The notes beneath the pieces were generated by a model. The model saw nothing but the letters and a program-made list of their open reading frames with translations. It ran no database searches and was not told the DNA's origin. The translations under genes and the position numbers were made by a program. A DNA stretch of 33,043 bases from Fimenecus sp964527585 (GTDB lineage Bacteria > Bacillota > Clostridia > Oscillospirales > Acutalibacteraceae): contig CAZGPE010000016.1 in NCBI GenBank assembly GCA_964527585.1, positions 1 through 33,043 on the forward strand, read 5' to 3'. How positions within the stretch are numbered: the stretch's first letter is position 1; every line of letters begins with the position of its first letter. Below are positions 5,709 to 13,127 of the stretch, in pieces.

Positions 5709-6953
5709 TTATACATTCCAACTGTTTACATATTTTTCCTGTTCTTCGGAAAGTTTGTCAATTGAAATTCCCCATGCACCGAGTTTTCTCTCGGCAACAT
5801 TTTTATCTATTTCATCAGGCACATAGTTAACACCGATTTTAAGTTTTTCGGAATTTTGCACCATATATTTTGCCGAGAGAGCCTGAATCGCAAAACTCAT
5901 ATCCATTATTTCCGCAGGATGTCCGTCGCCTGCGGCAAGATTTACAAGTCTTCCTTCGGCAAGAAGATTTATCCAATGGCCGTTCGGCATTTTATAACCG
6001 ACGATATTGTTTCTCTTTTCGGCAATTTCAACAGCGTTTTTTTCGAGGTCGCCTATATTTATTTCAACATTAAAATGACCTGCATTGCAAACAATGGCAC
6101 CGTCTTTCATATTGAGCATTGCCTTTTCCGTAATAACATCTTTACATCCTGTAACGGTAACGAAAAAGTCTCCGATTTTTGCAGCCTCAGTCATCGGCAG
6201 TACCGTAAATCCTTCCATTTTCGCTTCCATCGCTTTTATCGGATTTATTTCGGTAACGATTACATCGGCGCCCAAACCTTTAGCACGCATTGCAACTCCT
6301 TTACCGCACCAGCCGTAACCCGCTACAACTACCTTTTTTCCCGCAACGACAAGATTTGTTGTTCTGTTTATTCCGTCCCAAACGCTTTGACCCGTTCCGT
6401 AACGGTTATCAAAAAGATATTTGCACTGAGCGTTATTTACCGCCATCATCGGAAAACGGAGTTTACCGTCTTTCTCCATCGCTTTAAGACGGATAATTCC
6501 CGTTGTTGTTTCTTCACAACCGCCGATAACATTTTCTATAAGTTGCGGATATTCATTGTGTATCAAATTAACAAGATCTCCGCCGTCATCAATTATAACA
6601 TCGGGGCCTACTTCGATAACCCTTTTCAAATGCTCGGTATATTCTTCATTTGTTGCAGCATGATAAGCAAATACATTAAGTCCGCCCTTAACCAAAGCCG
6701 CCGCAACATCATCCTGTGTCGAAAGCGGATTGCTTCCCGTTACATACATTTGCGCTCCGCCTGCCGCAAGCACACGGCACAGATATGCCGTTTTCGCTTC
6801 AAGATGAACCGAAAGCGCAATCTTCAAGTTCGAAAAAGGTTTTTCATGCGCAAATTCTTCTTCCAAAGACGAAAGCAAAGGCATATTAGCCTTTACCCAA
6901 TTTATTTTTTTCTCACCTGACTCATAAAGAGCTTCGTTTCTTATATCACTCAT
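5709..6953 (-). CDS. ahcY: Adenosylhomocysteinase (S-adenosyl-L-homocysteine hydrolase)
   Basis: At 414 residues it fits the shorter bacterial/archaeal class. Seen are SVHLEAKTAYL (about 48-58), DDGGDL (122-127), CEETTTGIIRL (146-156), NNAQCKYLFDNRYGTGQS (173-190) and the NAD-binding loop GYGWCGKG (212-219), then GHFNVEI and NLAAGDGHP. The enzyme splits S-adenosylhomocysteine, the product of methyltransferases, to adenosine and homocysteine using bound NAD. The C-terminus ends in NSWNV rather than the Lys-Pro-X-X-Tyr-Arg-Tyr tail of the long eukaryote/proteobacterial form, which is normal for this class. AAAGGTG precedes the ATG. It is a single-gene unit with its own terminator, and no SAM-cycle partner gene is adjacent. 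Confidence 0.95.
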   Translation of the reverse strand: MSDIRNEALYESGEKKINWVKANMPLLSSLEEEFAHEKPFSNLKIALSVHLEAKTAYLCRVLAAGGAQMYVTGSNPLSTQDDVAAALVKGGLNVFAYHAATNEEYTEHLKRVIEVGPDVIIDDGGDLVNLIHNEYPQLIENVIGGCEETTTGIIRLKAMEKDGKLRFPMMAVNNAQCKYLFDNRYGTGQSVWDGINRTTNLVVAGKKVVVAGYGWCGKGVAMRAKGLGADVIVTEINPIKAMEAKMEGFTVLPMTEAAKIGDFFVTVTGCKDVITEKAMLNMKDGAIVCNAGHFNVEINIGDLEKNAVEIAEKRNNIVGYKMPNGHWINLLAEGRLVNLAAGDGHPAEIMDMSFAIQALSAKYMVQNSEKLKIGVNYVPDEIDKNVAERKLGAWGISIDKLSEEQEKYVNSWNV

Positions 6954-6992
6954 TTTTTAACACCTTTTCACTTAAAATATATCGGTTATAAT

Positions 6993-7021
6993 AAAATACC
7001 ATATTCCCCTTGAAAAATCAA
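6993..7021 (-). promoter_or_regulatory. Candidate ahcY promoter
   Basis: On the minus strand TTGATT (7021-7016), a 17-base spacer and TATTTT (6998-6993). It abuts the divergent promoter at 7028-7056. A nearby TATAAC is an alternative -10. Confidence 0.4.
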
Positions 7022-7027
7022 TAAATA

Positions 7028-7056
7028 TTGACATAAGTTGATAATTATGCGATAAT
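7028..7056 (+). promoter_or_regulatory. Strong sigma-A promoter for the DUF4474 lipoprotein
   Basis: Perfect TTGACA (7028-7033), a 17-base spacer and GATAAT (7051-7056). The start codon at 7096 is preceded by GGAGG (7080-7084). Confidence 0.75.
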
Positions 7057-7095
7057 AAAATTCAATTAAAATGTTTATCGGAGGCACACACTTTT

Positions 7096-8046
7096 ATGAA
7101 AAACAGCACTGATATAATCAAAAGAATAATCTGTGTCGTTCTCGTTCTTACCTTCACAATATGTATTTTTTCTTCATGCGGAAACAATGAGGATCCCGAA
7201 GAAATCACCCGTAGCAGTATGTCAATTGAGAAACCGGTTTTAGATGACGAAACTGAGCCGGTCGGAGAAGTTACAACGGATCCCGCCGCTACAAAGCAAA
7301 ATGTTCAAAACACAACATCGGCTTCCTCCGAGGAAACAACCGAACCCATTACAATAACCAATGATCCCGAAATCAACGAAGCGATCAACGACGCTGCTCA
7401 GGCGAGCGGAATGAGTCCCGAACAAATCGCCCGTTTTATTCAAATTATGGGATATGATTACGATTCAACTCAAGGCATTTTCTATACAAGTCTCGACAAC
7501 TGGCAAAGACAGGCTAACTTCGTCGCTCACTATGACACGGCGGCTCATTATGTTAATATGAATTACCGCACGGTTCGTCTTGATTTCTTCGATGTTGAAG
7601 GTCTTGACTGGAGAATTCAGCTTTGGAAAGGTCAATACGGTGCTTTCGGCGGTTGTGAAATCGGTATTTACACAAAAGATCCCGTTGAAAACAAAATGCT
7701 TTATCACTGTGTAGACAACGATCACCTTATTCAAATGGAATCTTCTCTTTATCTCAACAAAGCAGATTACGAAGCAGGCAAACTCTATTTCTCAAGAGAG
7801 TGGCAGGCACATTGGTGGCTTACAGGCTTCAAACCCGGAGTTGTCAACCCCAATACTCTCATTATGACAATGAGAATCCGTATGCGTTCAAATACAATGG
7901 CAACAAAGTTTGTTAATGCACTTGAAGAAGCCGGTTTTGAAAAAGGCGATGCTAAGACCCAATATAACACTTACAAAAGAAGTCTTAACGATATTTATAT
8001 CCTTTGGGATGACATCGGCGAACTCAATTATGTTCAGCAAAAATAA
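7096..8046 (+). CDS. Lipoprotein with a DUF4474-like domain
   Basis: This is a 316-residue protein with a basic start, a hydrophobic segment (residues 10-25) and lipobox FSSC with Cys28 as the lipidation residue. A Thr/Glu/Pro-rich tether follows (about 30-95). The rest is globular: GYDYDSTQGIFYTSLDNWQR, then DWRIQLWKGQYGAFGGCEIG and YTKDP, a pattern I recognise from DUF4474 proteins of Clostridia. Their function is unknown, and the aromatic-rich core suggests a binding role at the outer face of the membrane. The gene has its own strong promoter and is followed by a stem-loop, then by an HD-domain nucleotidase. No functional link to divergent ahcY is evident. Confidence 0.7.
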   Translation: MKNSTDIIKRIICVVLVLTFTICIFSSCGNNEDPEEITRSSMSIEKPVLDDETEPVGEVTTDPAATKQNVQNTTSASSEETTEPITITNDPEINEAINDAAQASGMSPEQIARFIQIMGYDYDSTQGIFYTSLDNWQRQANFVAHYDTAAHYVNMNYRTVRLDFFDVEGLDWRIQLWKGQYGAFGGCEIGIYTKDPVENKMLYHCVDNDHLIQMESSLYLNKADYEAGKLYFSREWQAHWWLTGFKPGVVNPNTLIMTMRIRMRSNTMATKFVNALEEAGFEKGDAKTQYNTYKRSLNDIYILWDDIGELNYVQQK

Positions 8047-8050
8047 TACA

Positions 8051-8073
8051 AAGCCCACATTCAGTGGACTTTT
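8051..8073 (+). terminator. Stem-loop terminator after the DUF4474 gene
   Basis: AAGCCCAC (8051-8058) pairs with GTGGACTT (8064-8071) with one C/A mismatch, then TT followed by ATAAT. The next gene's GGAG (8080-8083) is very close, so some read-through into the nucleotidase gene is likely. Confidence 0.5.
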
Positions 8074-8089
8074 ATAATAGGAGAAAGAT

Positions 8090-8671
8090 ATGAAAAACGG
8101 ATTTTTCGCATTTACCGGAAGAATTAAATATATTAACCGTTGGGCGCTTATGCGAAATACAACTTATGAAACTTTAAGCCAACATTCGTTTGAAGTCGCT
8201 CAAATTGCCCACGCCTTAGCCGTCATAGGAAATAGAAGGTTAAATAAAAACTACAACGCCGAGCGGTGTGCACTTTTAGGTTTGTATCACGATGTCCCCG
8301 AAATAATTACAGGCGATATGCCTACTCCGGTAAAGTATTACAGTAAAGATATGCACAACACCTTCAAAGAAATCGAAAACAACGCTTGCGGCACTTTACT
8401 CAATATGCTTGACGACGATATAAAAGATGAATTCAAATCGCTGTTTTTCAAAGAAAACGCTGACAGCGATTTATGGAAACTCGTCAAAGCCGCCGATAAA
8501 ATCAGCGCATACATAAAATGCATTGAAGAACGAAAAGCGGGTAACACCGAATTTTTCGATGCGGAAAAATCAACAAAAGAATTTATATCTTCATTAAACT
8601 GTGAAGAAGCCGATATTTTTATCGAACGGTATATTCCGGCATACGAATTACCTCTTGATCAGTTAAAGTAA
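8090..8671 (+). CDS. yfbR: YfbR-like HD-domain 5'-deoxynucleotidase
   Basis: The 193-residue length matches the YfbR family. The family start is present (INRWALMRNTTYETLSQHSF, with RW, HS and the first metal histidine), followed by GLYHDVPEIITGDMPTPVKY with the HD pair and ETGDMPTP-like motif. A later KAADKISAYIKC carries the final Asp. YfbR is a metal-dependent phosphohydrolase that dephosphorylates deoxyribonucleoside 5'-monophosphates, balancing dNTP pools in the cytoplasm. GGAG lies 6 bases from the ATG. It follows the DUF4474 lipoprotein after a short stem-loop and ends at a strong bidirectional terminator. Substrate preference cannot be read from the sequence. Confidence 0.85.
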   Translation: MKNGFFAFTGRIKYINRWALMRNTTYETLSQHSFEVAQIAHALAVIGNRRLNKNYNAERCALLGLYHDVPEIITGDMPTPVKYYSKDMHNTFKEIENNACGTLLNMLDDDIKDEFKSLFFKENADSDLWKLVKAADKISAYIKCIEERKAGNTEFFDAEKSTKEFISSLNCEEADIFIERYIPAYELPLDQLK

Positions 8672-8672
8672 A

Positions 8673-8705
8673 AAAACGGTTTGCTAAATGCAAACCGTTT
8701 TAATT
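8673..8705. terminator. Bidirectional rho-independent terminator between yfbR and aspS
   Basis: A perfect 12-bp stem, AAAACGGTTTGC (8673-8684) with GCAAACCGTTTT (8690-8701), has a 5-base loop and T-rich tails on both strands. It serves the convergent nucleotidase and aspS genes. Confidence 0.92.
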
Positions 8706-8709
8706 TTGT

Positions 8710-10503
8710 TTAATCCTCTTCTTTTTCCTGCTTAATAACCGAAATCCCGAGATCGTTAAGTTGAAGCGAATCTACGGGGGCAGGACATTCGGTCATCGGT
8801 TCGGAAGCGTTTTGCACCTTGGGATATGCAACAACATCCCTTAAACTTTCGCAACCGAGCATCTGCATACAAAGTCTGTCGAGTCCGATTCCCATTCCGC
8901 CGTGCGGAGGTGCTCCGAAACGGAAAGCATCAAGCAAATATCCGAATTTTTCATAAGCCTCTTCTTTGCTGAGTCCGAGAAGATCAAATATCCTCGACTG
9001 CAACTGAGGATCGGTTATTCTGATTGAACCGGATGAAAGTTCAATACCATTAAGAACAAGGTCATAGCATTTGGCTCTTACCCTGCCCTTATCCGTTTCA
9101 AGATATTCAAGACAATCATCCATAGGTGCCGTAAACGGATGGTGCATAGCAAGCCATTCTCCCGTTTCTTCATCATATTCAAAGAACGGAAATTCCGTAA
9201 TCCAAAGCAAGTTAAACTGATTTTCCGGGATTATATCGAGCTTTTTCGCAACAGTCTGTCTCAATGCACCGAGAATCGAAAGAACATGACTGTTGTTGGC
9301 GTCGGCGATAACAAGAAGTACATCTCCCTGCTTGAGTTCTGCCTTAGAAGAAATTTGACTGATTTCTTCTTCCGTCATAAACTTAGCAAACGAAGAAGCC
9401 ATTCCGTCAGCGGTCATTCTTATCCACGCCATACCTTTTGCGCCGCTGCCCTTAGCCTGCTCCGTAAGTTTGTCAATTTCTTTTCTTGTTAAAACAGAAA
9501 CCGCATTTTCGGCTTTTATCGCTCTTACACTGCCGCCCGATTCAATAGCGCTCTTAAAGACAACAAATTCGGAATTTTTAACAATATCGGTAAGATCAAT
9601 AAGTTCCATGCCGTATCTCGTATCGGGTTTATCGGAACCGTATCTTTCCATCGCTTCCTTAAATGTAAGTCTCGGAAGCGGAGTCGGAATATCAACTCCG
9701 AGTGCATCTTTGAACACTCTTTTAATATAACCTTCACCCATCTCCAAAACATCTTCCATTTCAACAAAAGACATTTCAAGGTCGATTTGGGTAAATTCGG
9801 GTTGACGGTCAGCACGAAGATCTTCGTCTCTGAAGCAACGGGCAATTTGCATATATCTGTCAAATCCCGCAACCATTGATAACTGTTTATAAAGCTGCGG
9901 AGACTGCGGCAAAGCATAAAAACTGCCGTTATGAATTCTCGAGGGAACAAGGAAATCTCTTGCACCTTCGGGAGTTGAACGAATAAGCATGGGTGTTTCT
10001 ATCTCGATAAATCCGTTCTCATCAAAATAGTCTCTTGTTATTTTTGCAACCTTATGTCTGAATATAATGTTCTGCTGTAAATCAGGACGGCGAAGATCGA
10101 GATAACGGTATTTTAATCTGGTAAGTTCACCGGTCTGTGAATTCTCCTGAATTTCAAAGGGTGTTGTTTCGCTTTTCGCAAGAACTCTGAGTTCCTTAAC
10201 TTCGATTTCGATTTCGCCTGTCGGAATCTCAAGGTTTTTTGCGCTTCTTTCACGAACCGTACCGATTGCCGCAAGAACATATTCGCTTCTGACAGAAAAT
10301 GCCTTTTGAAAAACTTCTTTATCGGTATTTTCCGTAAACGCCAACTGAACAACACCTGTTCTGTCTCTCAAATCAACGAAGATTAACGCACCGAGATCCC
10401 TTTGGCGCTGAACCCATCCGCAAAGTGTAACTTCCCTGCCGATGTCTTTCGCCGTGAGCGTTCCGCAATAATCAGTTCTTTTAATGCCCTGCATCGTTTC
10501 CAT
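8710..10503 (-). CDS. aspS: Aspartate--tRNA ligase
   Basis: At 597 residues this is the bacterial-type AspRS: an N-terminal OB-fold anticodon-binding domain (about 15-105, GWVQRQRDLGALIFVDLRDR), class II catalytic motifs (QSPQLYKQ, the motif 2 region CFRDEDLRADRQPEFTQID), a bacterial GAD insertion (about 290-415) and motif 3 GMGIGLDRL near the C-terminus. It charges tRNA-Asp. Its ATG overlaps the hisS stop by one base, and GGAGG lies 9 bases upstream, so the two synthetases are translationally coupled. It is the last gene of the mgsA-hisS-aspS unit. Whether it also charges tRNA-Asn was not determined. Confidence 0.97.
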   Translation of the reverse strand: METMQGIKRTDYCGTLTAKDIGREVTLCGWVQRQRDLGALIFVDLRDRTGVVQLAFTENTDKEVFQKAFSVRSEYVLAAIGTVRERSAKNLEIPTGEIEIEVKELRVLAKSETTPFEIQENSQTGELTRLKYRYLDLRRPDLQQNIIFRHKVAKITRDYFDENGFIEIETPMLIRSTPEGARDFLVPSRIHNGSFYALPQSPQLYKQLSMVAGFDRYMQIARCFRDEDLRADRQPEFTQIDLEMSFVEMEDVLEMGEGYIKRVFKDALGVDIPTPLPRLTFKEAMERYGSDKPDTRYGMELIDLTDIVKNSEFVVFKSAIESGGSVRAIKAENAVSVLTRKEIDKLTEQAKGSGAKGMAWIRMTADGMASSFAKFMTEEEISQISSKAELKQGDVLLVIADANNSHVLSILGALRQTVAKKLDIIPENQFNLLWITEFPFFEYDEETGEWLAMHHPFTAPMDDCLEYLETDKGRVRAKCYDLVLNGIELSSGSIRITDPQLQSRIFDLLGLSKEEAYEKFGYLLDAFRFGAPPHGGMGIGLDRLCMQMLGCESLRDVVAYPKVQNASEPMTECPAPVDSLQLNDLGISVIKQEKEED

Positions 10504-11846
10504 TAAATTTGTCCTCCAAGTATATCTGAAATATCAATACCTTCTACTCCGAACCCGTCAAGAGTATCCATCGCCTGTTTTATTACAACAGACTGAAAAT
10601 TGTCCGTAAAATCCGAAAGTGAAATTTCGCTTTGTGTTCCGTCCGCCATATTTTTCAGTGTGGCTTTTCCGCTTTCGAGTTCACTGTCTCCGAGAACCAT
10701 GGTATAAAGCGCACCGATTTTATCCGCATATTTCATTTGCGCTTTAACCGATCTTCCGACTGTATCAAAAGCCGCCGACAGTCCTTCGTTTCTGAGATCT
10801 GTCGCCAAAGAAGACGCTTTCATATTGGCATTTTCTCCCATTGATGCAATATAGAGATCGCACTTTTTCCTTTCGGGGAACTGCGTACCTTGAGCCTGCA
10901 TCAAAAGAAGAAGTCTTTCTATACCGAGTCCGAATCCGCACGCCGCTGTCGGTTTACCGCCCATTTCTTCAACAAGTCCGTCATAACGGCCGCCTCCGCA
11001 AACAGTCCCCTGTGCACCGATTTCGTTTGAAACGAACTCAAAAACCGTTCTGGTGTAATAATCAAGTCCTCTGACAATTGTCGGGTTTACCTTAAAATCT
11101 ATATTGTTTGCTGTTAGATATTTTTTTACTAACTCAAAATGTTCACTGCAATCCTCACAAAGATAATCGAGAATTTTCGGCGTATCTTTCGCTATATTTG
11201 AGCAAACGGGACTTTTACAGTCAAGAATTCGCATCGGATTTTTTTCAAGTCTTCCCTTACAGGTTTCGCACAAATCGTCGTAATTATTTCTGAAATACTC
11301 CTTGAGTGCATCCTGATATTTTTTTCTGCATTCGGGACAGCCTATCGAATTTATCTCAAGGGAAATATTGTTTATTCCGAGATAATTAAACACTTCGTTT
11401 GCCAAGAGAATAATCTCCGCATCCTGAGCCGCACTTGCGGCACCGAAACATTCGATTCCGAACTGATGGAATTCTCTTAAACGGCCGGCTTGCGGTTTTT
11501 CATATCTGTAACACGGTGTCAGATAATATATCTTCTGCGGCATAGCTTCGTTAAACAGTCCGTGTTCGAGAAAAGCTCTTACCGCACCGGCAGTTCCCTC
11601 GGGTTTAAGCGTAATGGATCTGTCGCCCTTATCCTTAAAAGTATACATTTCTTTTTGAACGACATCGGTAGTCTCTCCGACAGAACGCTGGAAAAGTTCC
11701 GTGTGTTCGAAAACCGGTGTTCTCATTTCGTAAAAGCCGTAATTTTCGGCTATTTCACGCATTGCCGCTTCGACATACTGCACCTTATAACTTTCCGCCG
11801 GCAAAGTATCAAGCGTTCCTTTTATTGCATTGGTAATAATCGCCAT
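10503..11846 (-). CDS. hisS: Histidine--tRNA ligase
   Basis: The protein has 447 residues. Class II motif 2 is seen as YRYEKPQAGRLREFHQFGIE, the histidine-specific signature as LDYYTRTVFEF, motif 3 as GFGLGIERL, and a C-terminal anticodon-binding domain follows. A Cys-rich insertion (CPECRKKY, LCETCKGRL, CKSPVC, CEDC; about residues 175-240) looks like a zinc-knuckle element, known in many clostridial HisRS. It charges tRNA-His. AAAGGG precedes the ATG. Only 60 bases separate it from mgsA. That gap holds a small hairpin (about 11877-11892) but no T-box leader, although hisS-aspS is often T-box controlled in Firmicutes. Expression probably comes from the mgsA promoter. Confidence 0.97.
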   Translation of the reverse strand: MAIITNAIKGTLDTLPAESYKVQYVEAAMREIAENYGFYEMRTPVFEHTELFQRSVGETTDVVQKEMYTFKDKGDRSITLKPEGTAGAVRAFLEHGLFNEAMPQKIYYLTPCYRYEKPQAGRLREFHQFGIECFGAASAAQDAEIILLANEVFNYLGINNISLEINSIGCPECRKKYQDALKEYFRNNYDDLCETCKGRLEKNPMRILDCKSPVCSNIAKDTPKILDYLCEDCSEHFELVKKYLTANNIDFKVNPTIVRGLDYYTRTVFEFVSNEIGAQGTVCGGGRYDGLVEEMGGKPTAACGFGLGIERLLLLMQAQGTQFPERKKCDLYIASMGENANMKASSLATDLRNEGLSAAFDTVGRSVKAQMKYADKIGALYTMVLGDSELESGKATLKNMADGTQSEISLSDFTDNFQSVVIKQAMDTLDGFGVEGIDISDILGGQI

Positions 11847-11906
11847 AATCTTTCATCCCTTTAATCAGAATTGCCCCCTCCGTTACGGAAGGAGCGAAAT
11901 ACAGTT

Positions 11907-12314
11907 TTAATTACTTTTCGGATTAACGATATCACGCCAATCGAGATCTCCTCTTGCAAGACTGTGAACAAGAGCTTCTGCGGTTGCAATATTGGTCGCA
12001 ACCGGAATATTATGAACATCGCAAATTCTCAAAAGATTTGCTTCGTTGGGTTCATGAGGTTTGGGGTTGAGAGGATCTCTGAAAAGAAGTAAAAGGTCAA
12101 TTTCATTACAGGCAATCATTGATCCGATTTGCTGATCACCGCCCTGTGATCCGCTTAAAAACTGTGTTATCTTAAGACCTGTTGCTTCTGAAACGAGTTT
12201 TCCCGTTGTTCCCGTAGCACAAAGATTGTGCTTTGAGAGAATTCCGCAATATGCGATACAGAACTGAGTCATAAGTTCTTTCTTCTCGTCATGTGCTATA
12301 AGAGCTATATTCAT
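11907..12314 (-). CDS. mgsA: Methylglyoxal synthase
   Basis: The protein has 135 residues, the usual size for the family. It shows GTTGK (phosphate binding), SGSQGGDQQIG (catalytic Asp region) and DLLLLFRDPLNPKPHEPNEA followed by NIPVATNIATAEAL. It converts dihydroxyacetone phosphate to methylglyoxal and phosphate, a bypass that releases phosphate when sugar phosphates build up. I use ATG 12314 because GGAGG lies just upstream. The longer frame back to 12425 has no family match and overlaps minD. In clostridia mgsA commonly closes the mre-min cluster; here it follows the MinD-like gene but has its own promoter and leads into hisS-aspS. Confidence 0.93.
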   Translation of the reverse strand: MNIALIAHDEKKELMTQFCIAYCGILSKHNLCATGTTGKLVSEATGLKITQFLSGSQGGDQQIGSMIACNEIDLLLLFRDPLNPKPHEPNEANLLRICDVHNIPVATNIATAEALVHSLARGDLDWRDIVNPKSN

Positions 12315-12345
12315 CGATTTCCCTCCTATTACTTTATCAAGTAGT

Positions 12346-12374
12346 ATAATATCAAAATTTTCGGTATTTTTCAA
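12346..12374 (-). promoter_or_regulatory. Candidate promoter of mgsA-hisS-aspS
   Basis: On the minus strand TTGAAA (12374-12369), a 17-base spacer and TATTAT (12351-12346), in the 67-base gap between the MinD-like gene and mgsA. Confidence 0.5.
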
Positions 12375-12381
12375 CCGTTTA

Positions 12382-13113
12382 TCAATAAAAATCCTTTTGA
12401 TTAAACAAAACATTTTCTCCTTCAATGCGTTTTGCGGTTCTTACAAAGGCATTAAAAGCATATTTTGAAATTTTATTTCCTCCCGAAAGCAATCTTACTG
12501 CATCATCTTCCGGTATAACGCCGATAAGCTGAAGTTTTGCCGAATCTATAACATCATCTAGTTTTAACTGTATTCCTTTTTCGACTTCTAACTTATCAAA
12601 ACGGTTAACCACCATTTTTATATCCAATTCGGGATTGTTTTTCAGCAACTTTGTTGCCGCCGAATCCGCACTTCTGACGCAAACAGGATCGCAGGTAACA
12701 ACGGCAAGTGCTCTGTTGCAAAGACTTGACAGCATAATGTGAAATAAATCGCAACCCGCCGAAGAGTCAGCAAAAATATAATCATACGCTCCGTCAACGC
12801 TTTCAAGCAATTTCGCAAACTTATCTTTTTCAATATTTTCCGCAATTTCCATCGGAGCAGAAAGCAAATCGGGGGTTTCTTCACCTTTAACTATCGCCTG
12901 AAAAACATCACAGCGGTTTTCAATAACATCGACCCAGTTATAAACGACCTGAGATCCGATATTCATAATCAAATCGAGACTTCGAAATCCCATATCCGCA
13001 TCAATAAGCAAAACTTTTTTGCCCATTGAAACAAGTGCGCTTGCAAGTCCGAACGAAACCGATGATTTACCGACTCCGCCTTTTCCCGAAACGACAATAA
13101 TTTTTTCTGCCAT
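12382..13113 (-). CDS. MinD-like deviant Walker ATPase
   Basis: This 243-residue P-loop protein has the deviant Walker A box GKGGVGKS (10-17, with both Lys11 and Lys16) and LIDADMGFRSLDLIMN (Walker A', about 36-51). The following VYNWVDVIENRC segment closely recalls MinD. MinD binds the membrane as an ATP dimer and positions the division inhibitor MinC. Residues after about 100 diverge from classic MinD, and the end, LFNQKDFY, lacks an obvious C-terminal amphipathic membrane helix, although a weak helix (KYAFNAFVRTAKRI) lies just before. It is 14 bases after mrdA in the mre operon. No minC or minE is present, so the MinD role is uncertain; a ParA-like or FlhG-like role is possible. Confidence 0.75.
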   Translation of the reverse strand: MAEKIIVVSGKGGVGKSSVSFGLASALVSMGKKVLLIDADMGFRSLDLIMNIGSQVVYNWVDVIENRCDVFQAIVKGEETPDLLSAPMEIAENIEKDKFAKLLESVDGAYDYIFADSSAGCDLFHIMLSSLCNRALAVVTCDPVCVRSADSAATKLLKNNPELDIKMVVNRFDKLEVEKGIQLKLDDVIDSAKLQLIGVIPEDDAVRLLSGGNKISKYAFNAFVRTAKRIEGENVLFNQKDFY

Positions 13114-13127
13114 ACCCTCACCTCATA

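Noticed and set aside
5856..6920. 354-codon open frame antisense to ahcY
   Set aside because: Cys/Phe/Arg-rich shadow of a conserved gene with no recognisable motif.
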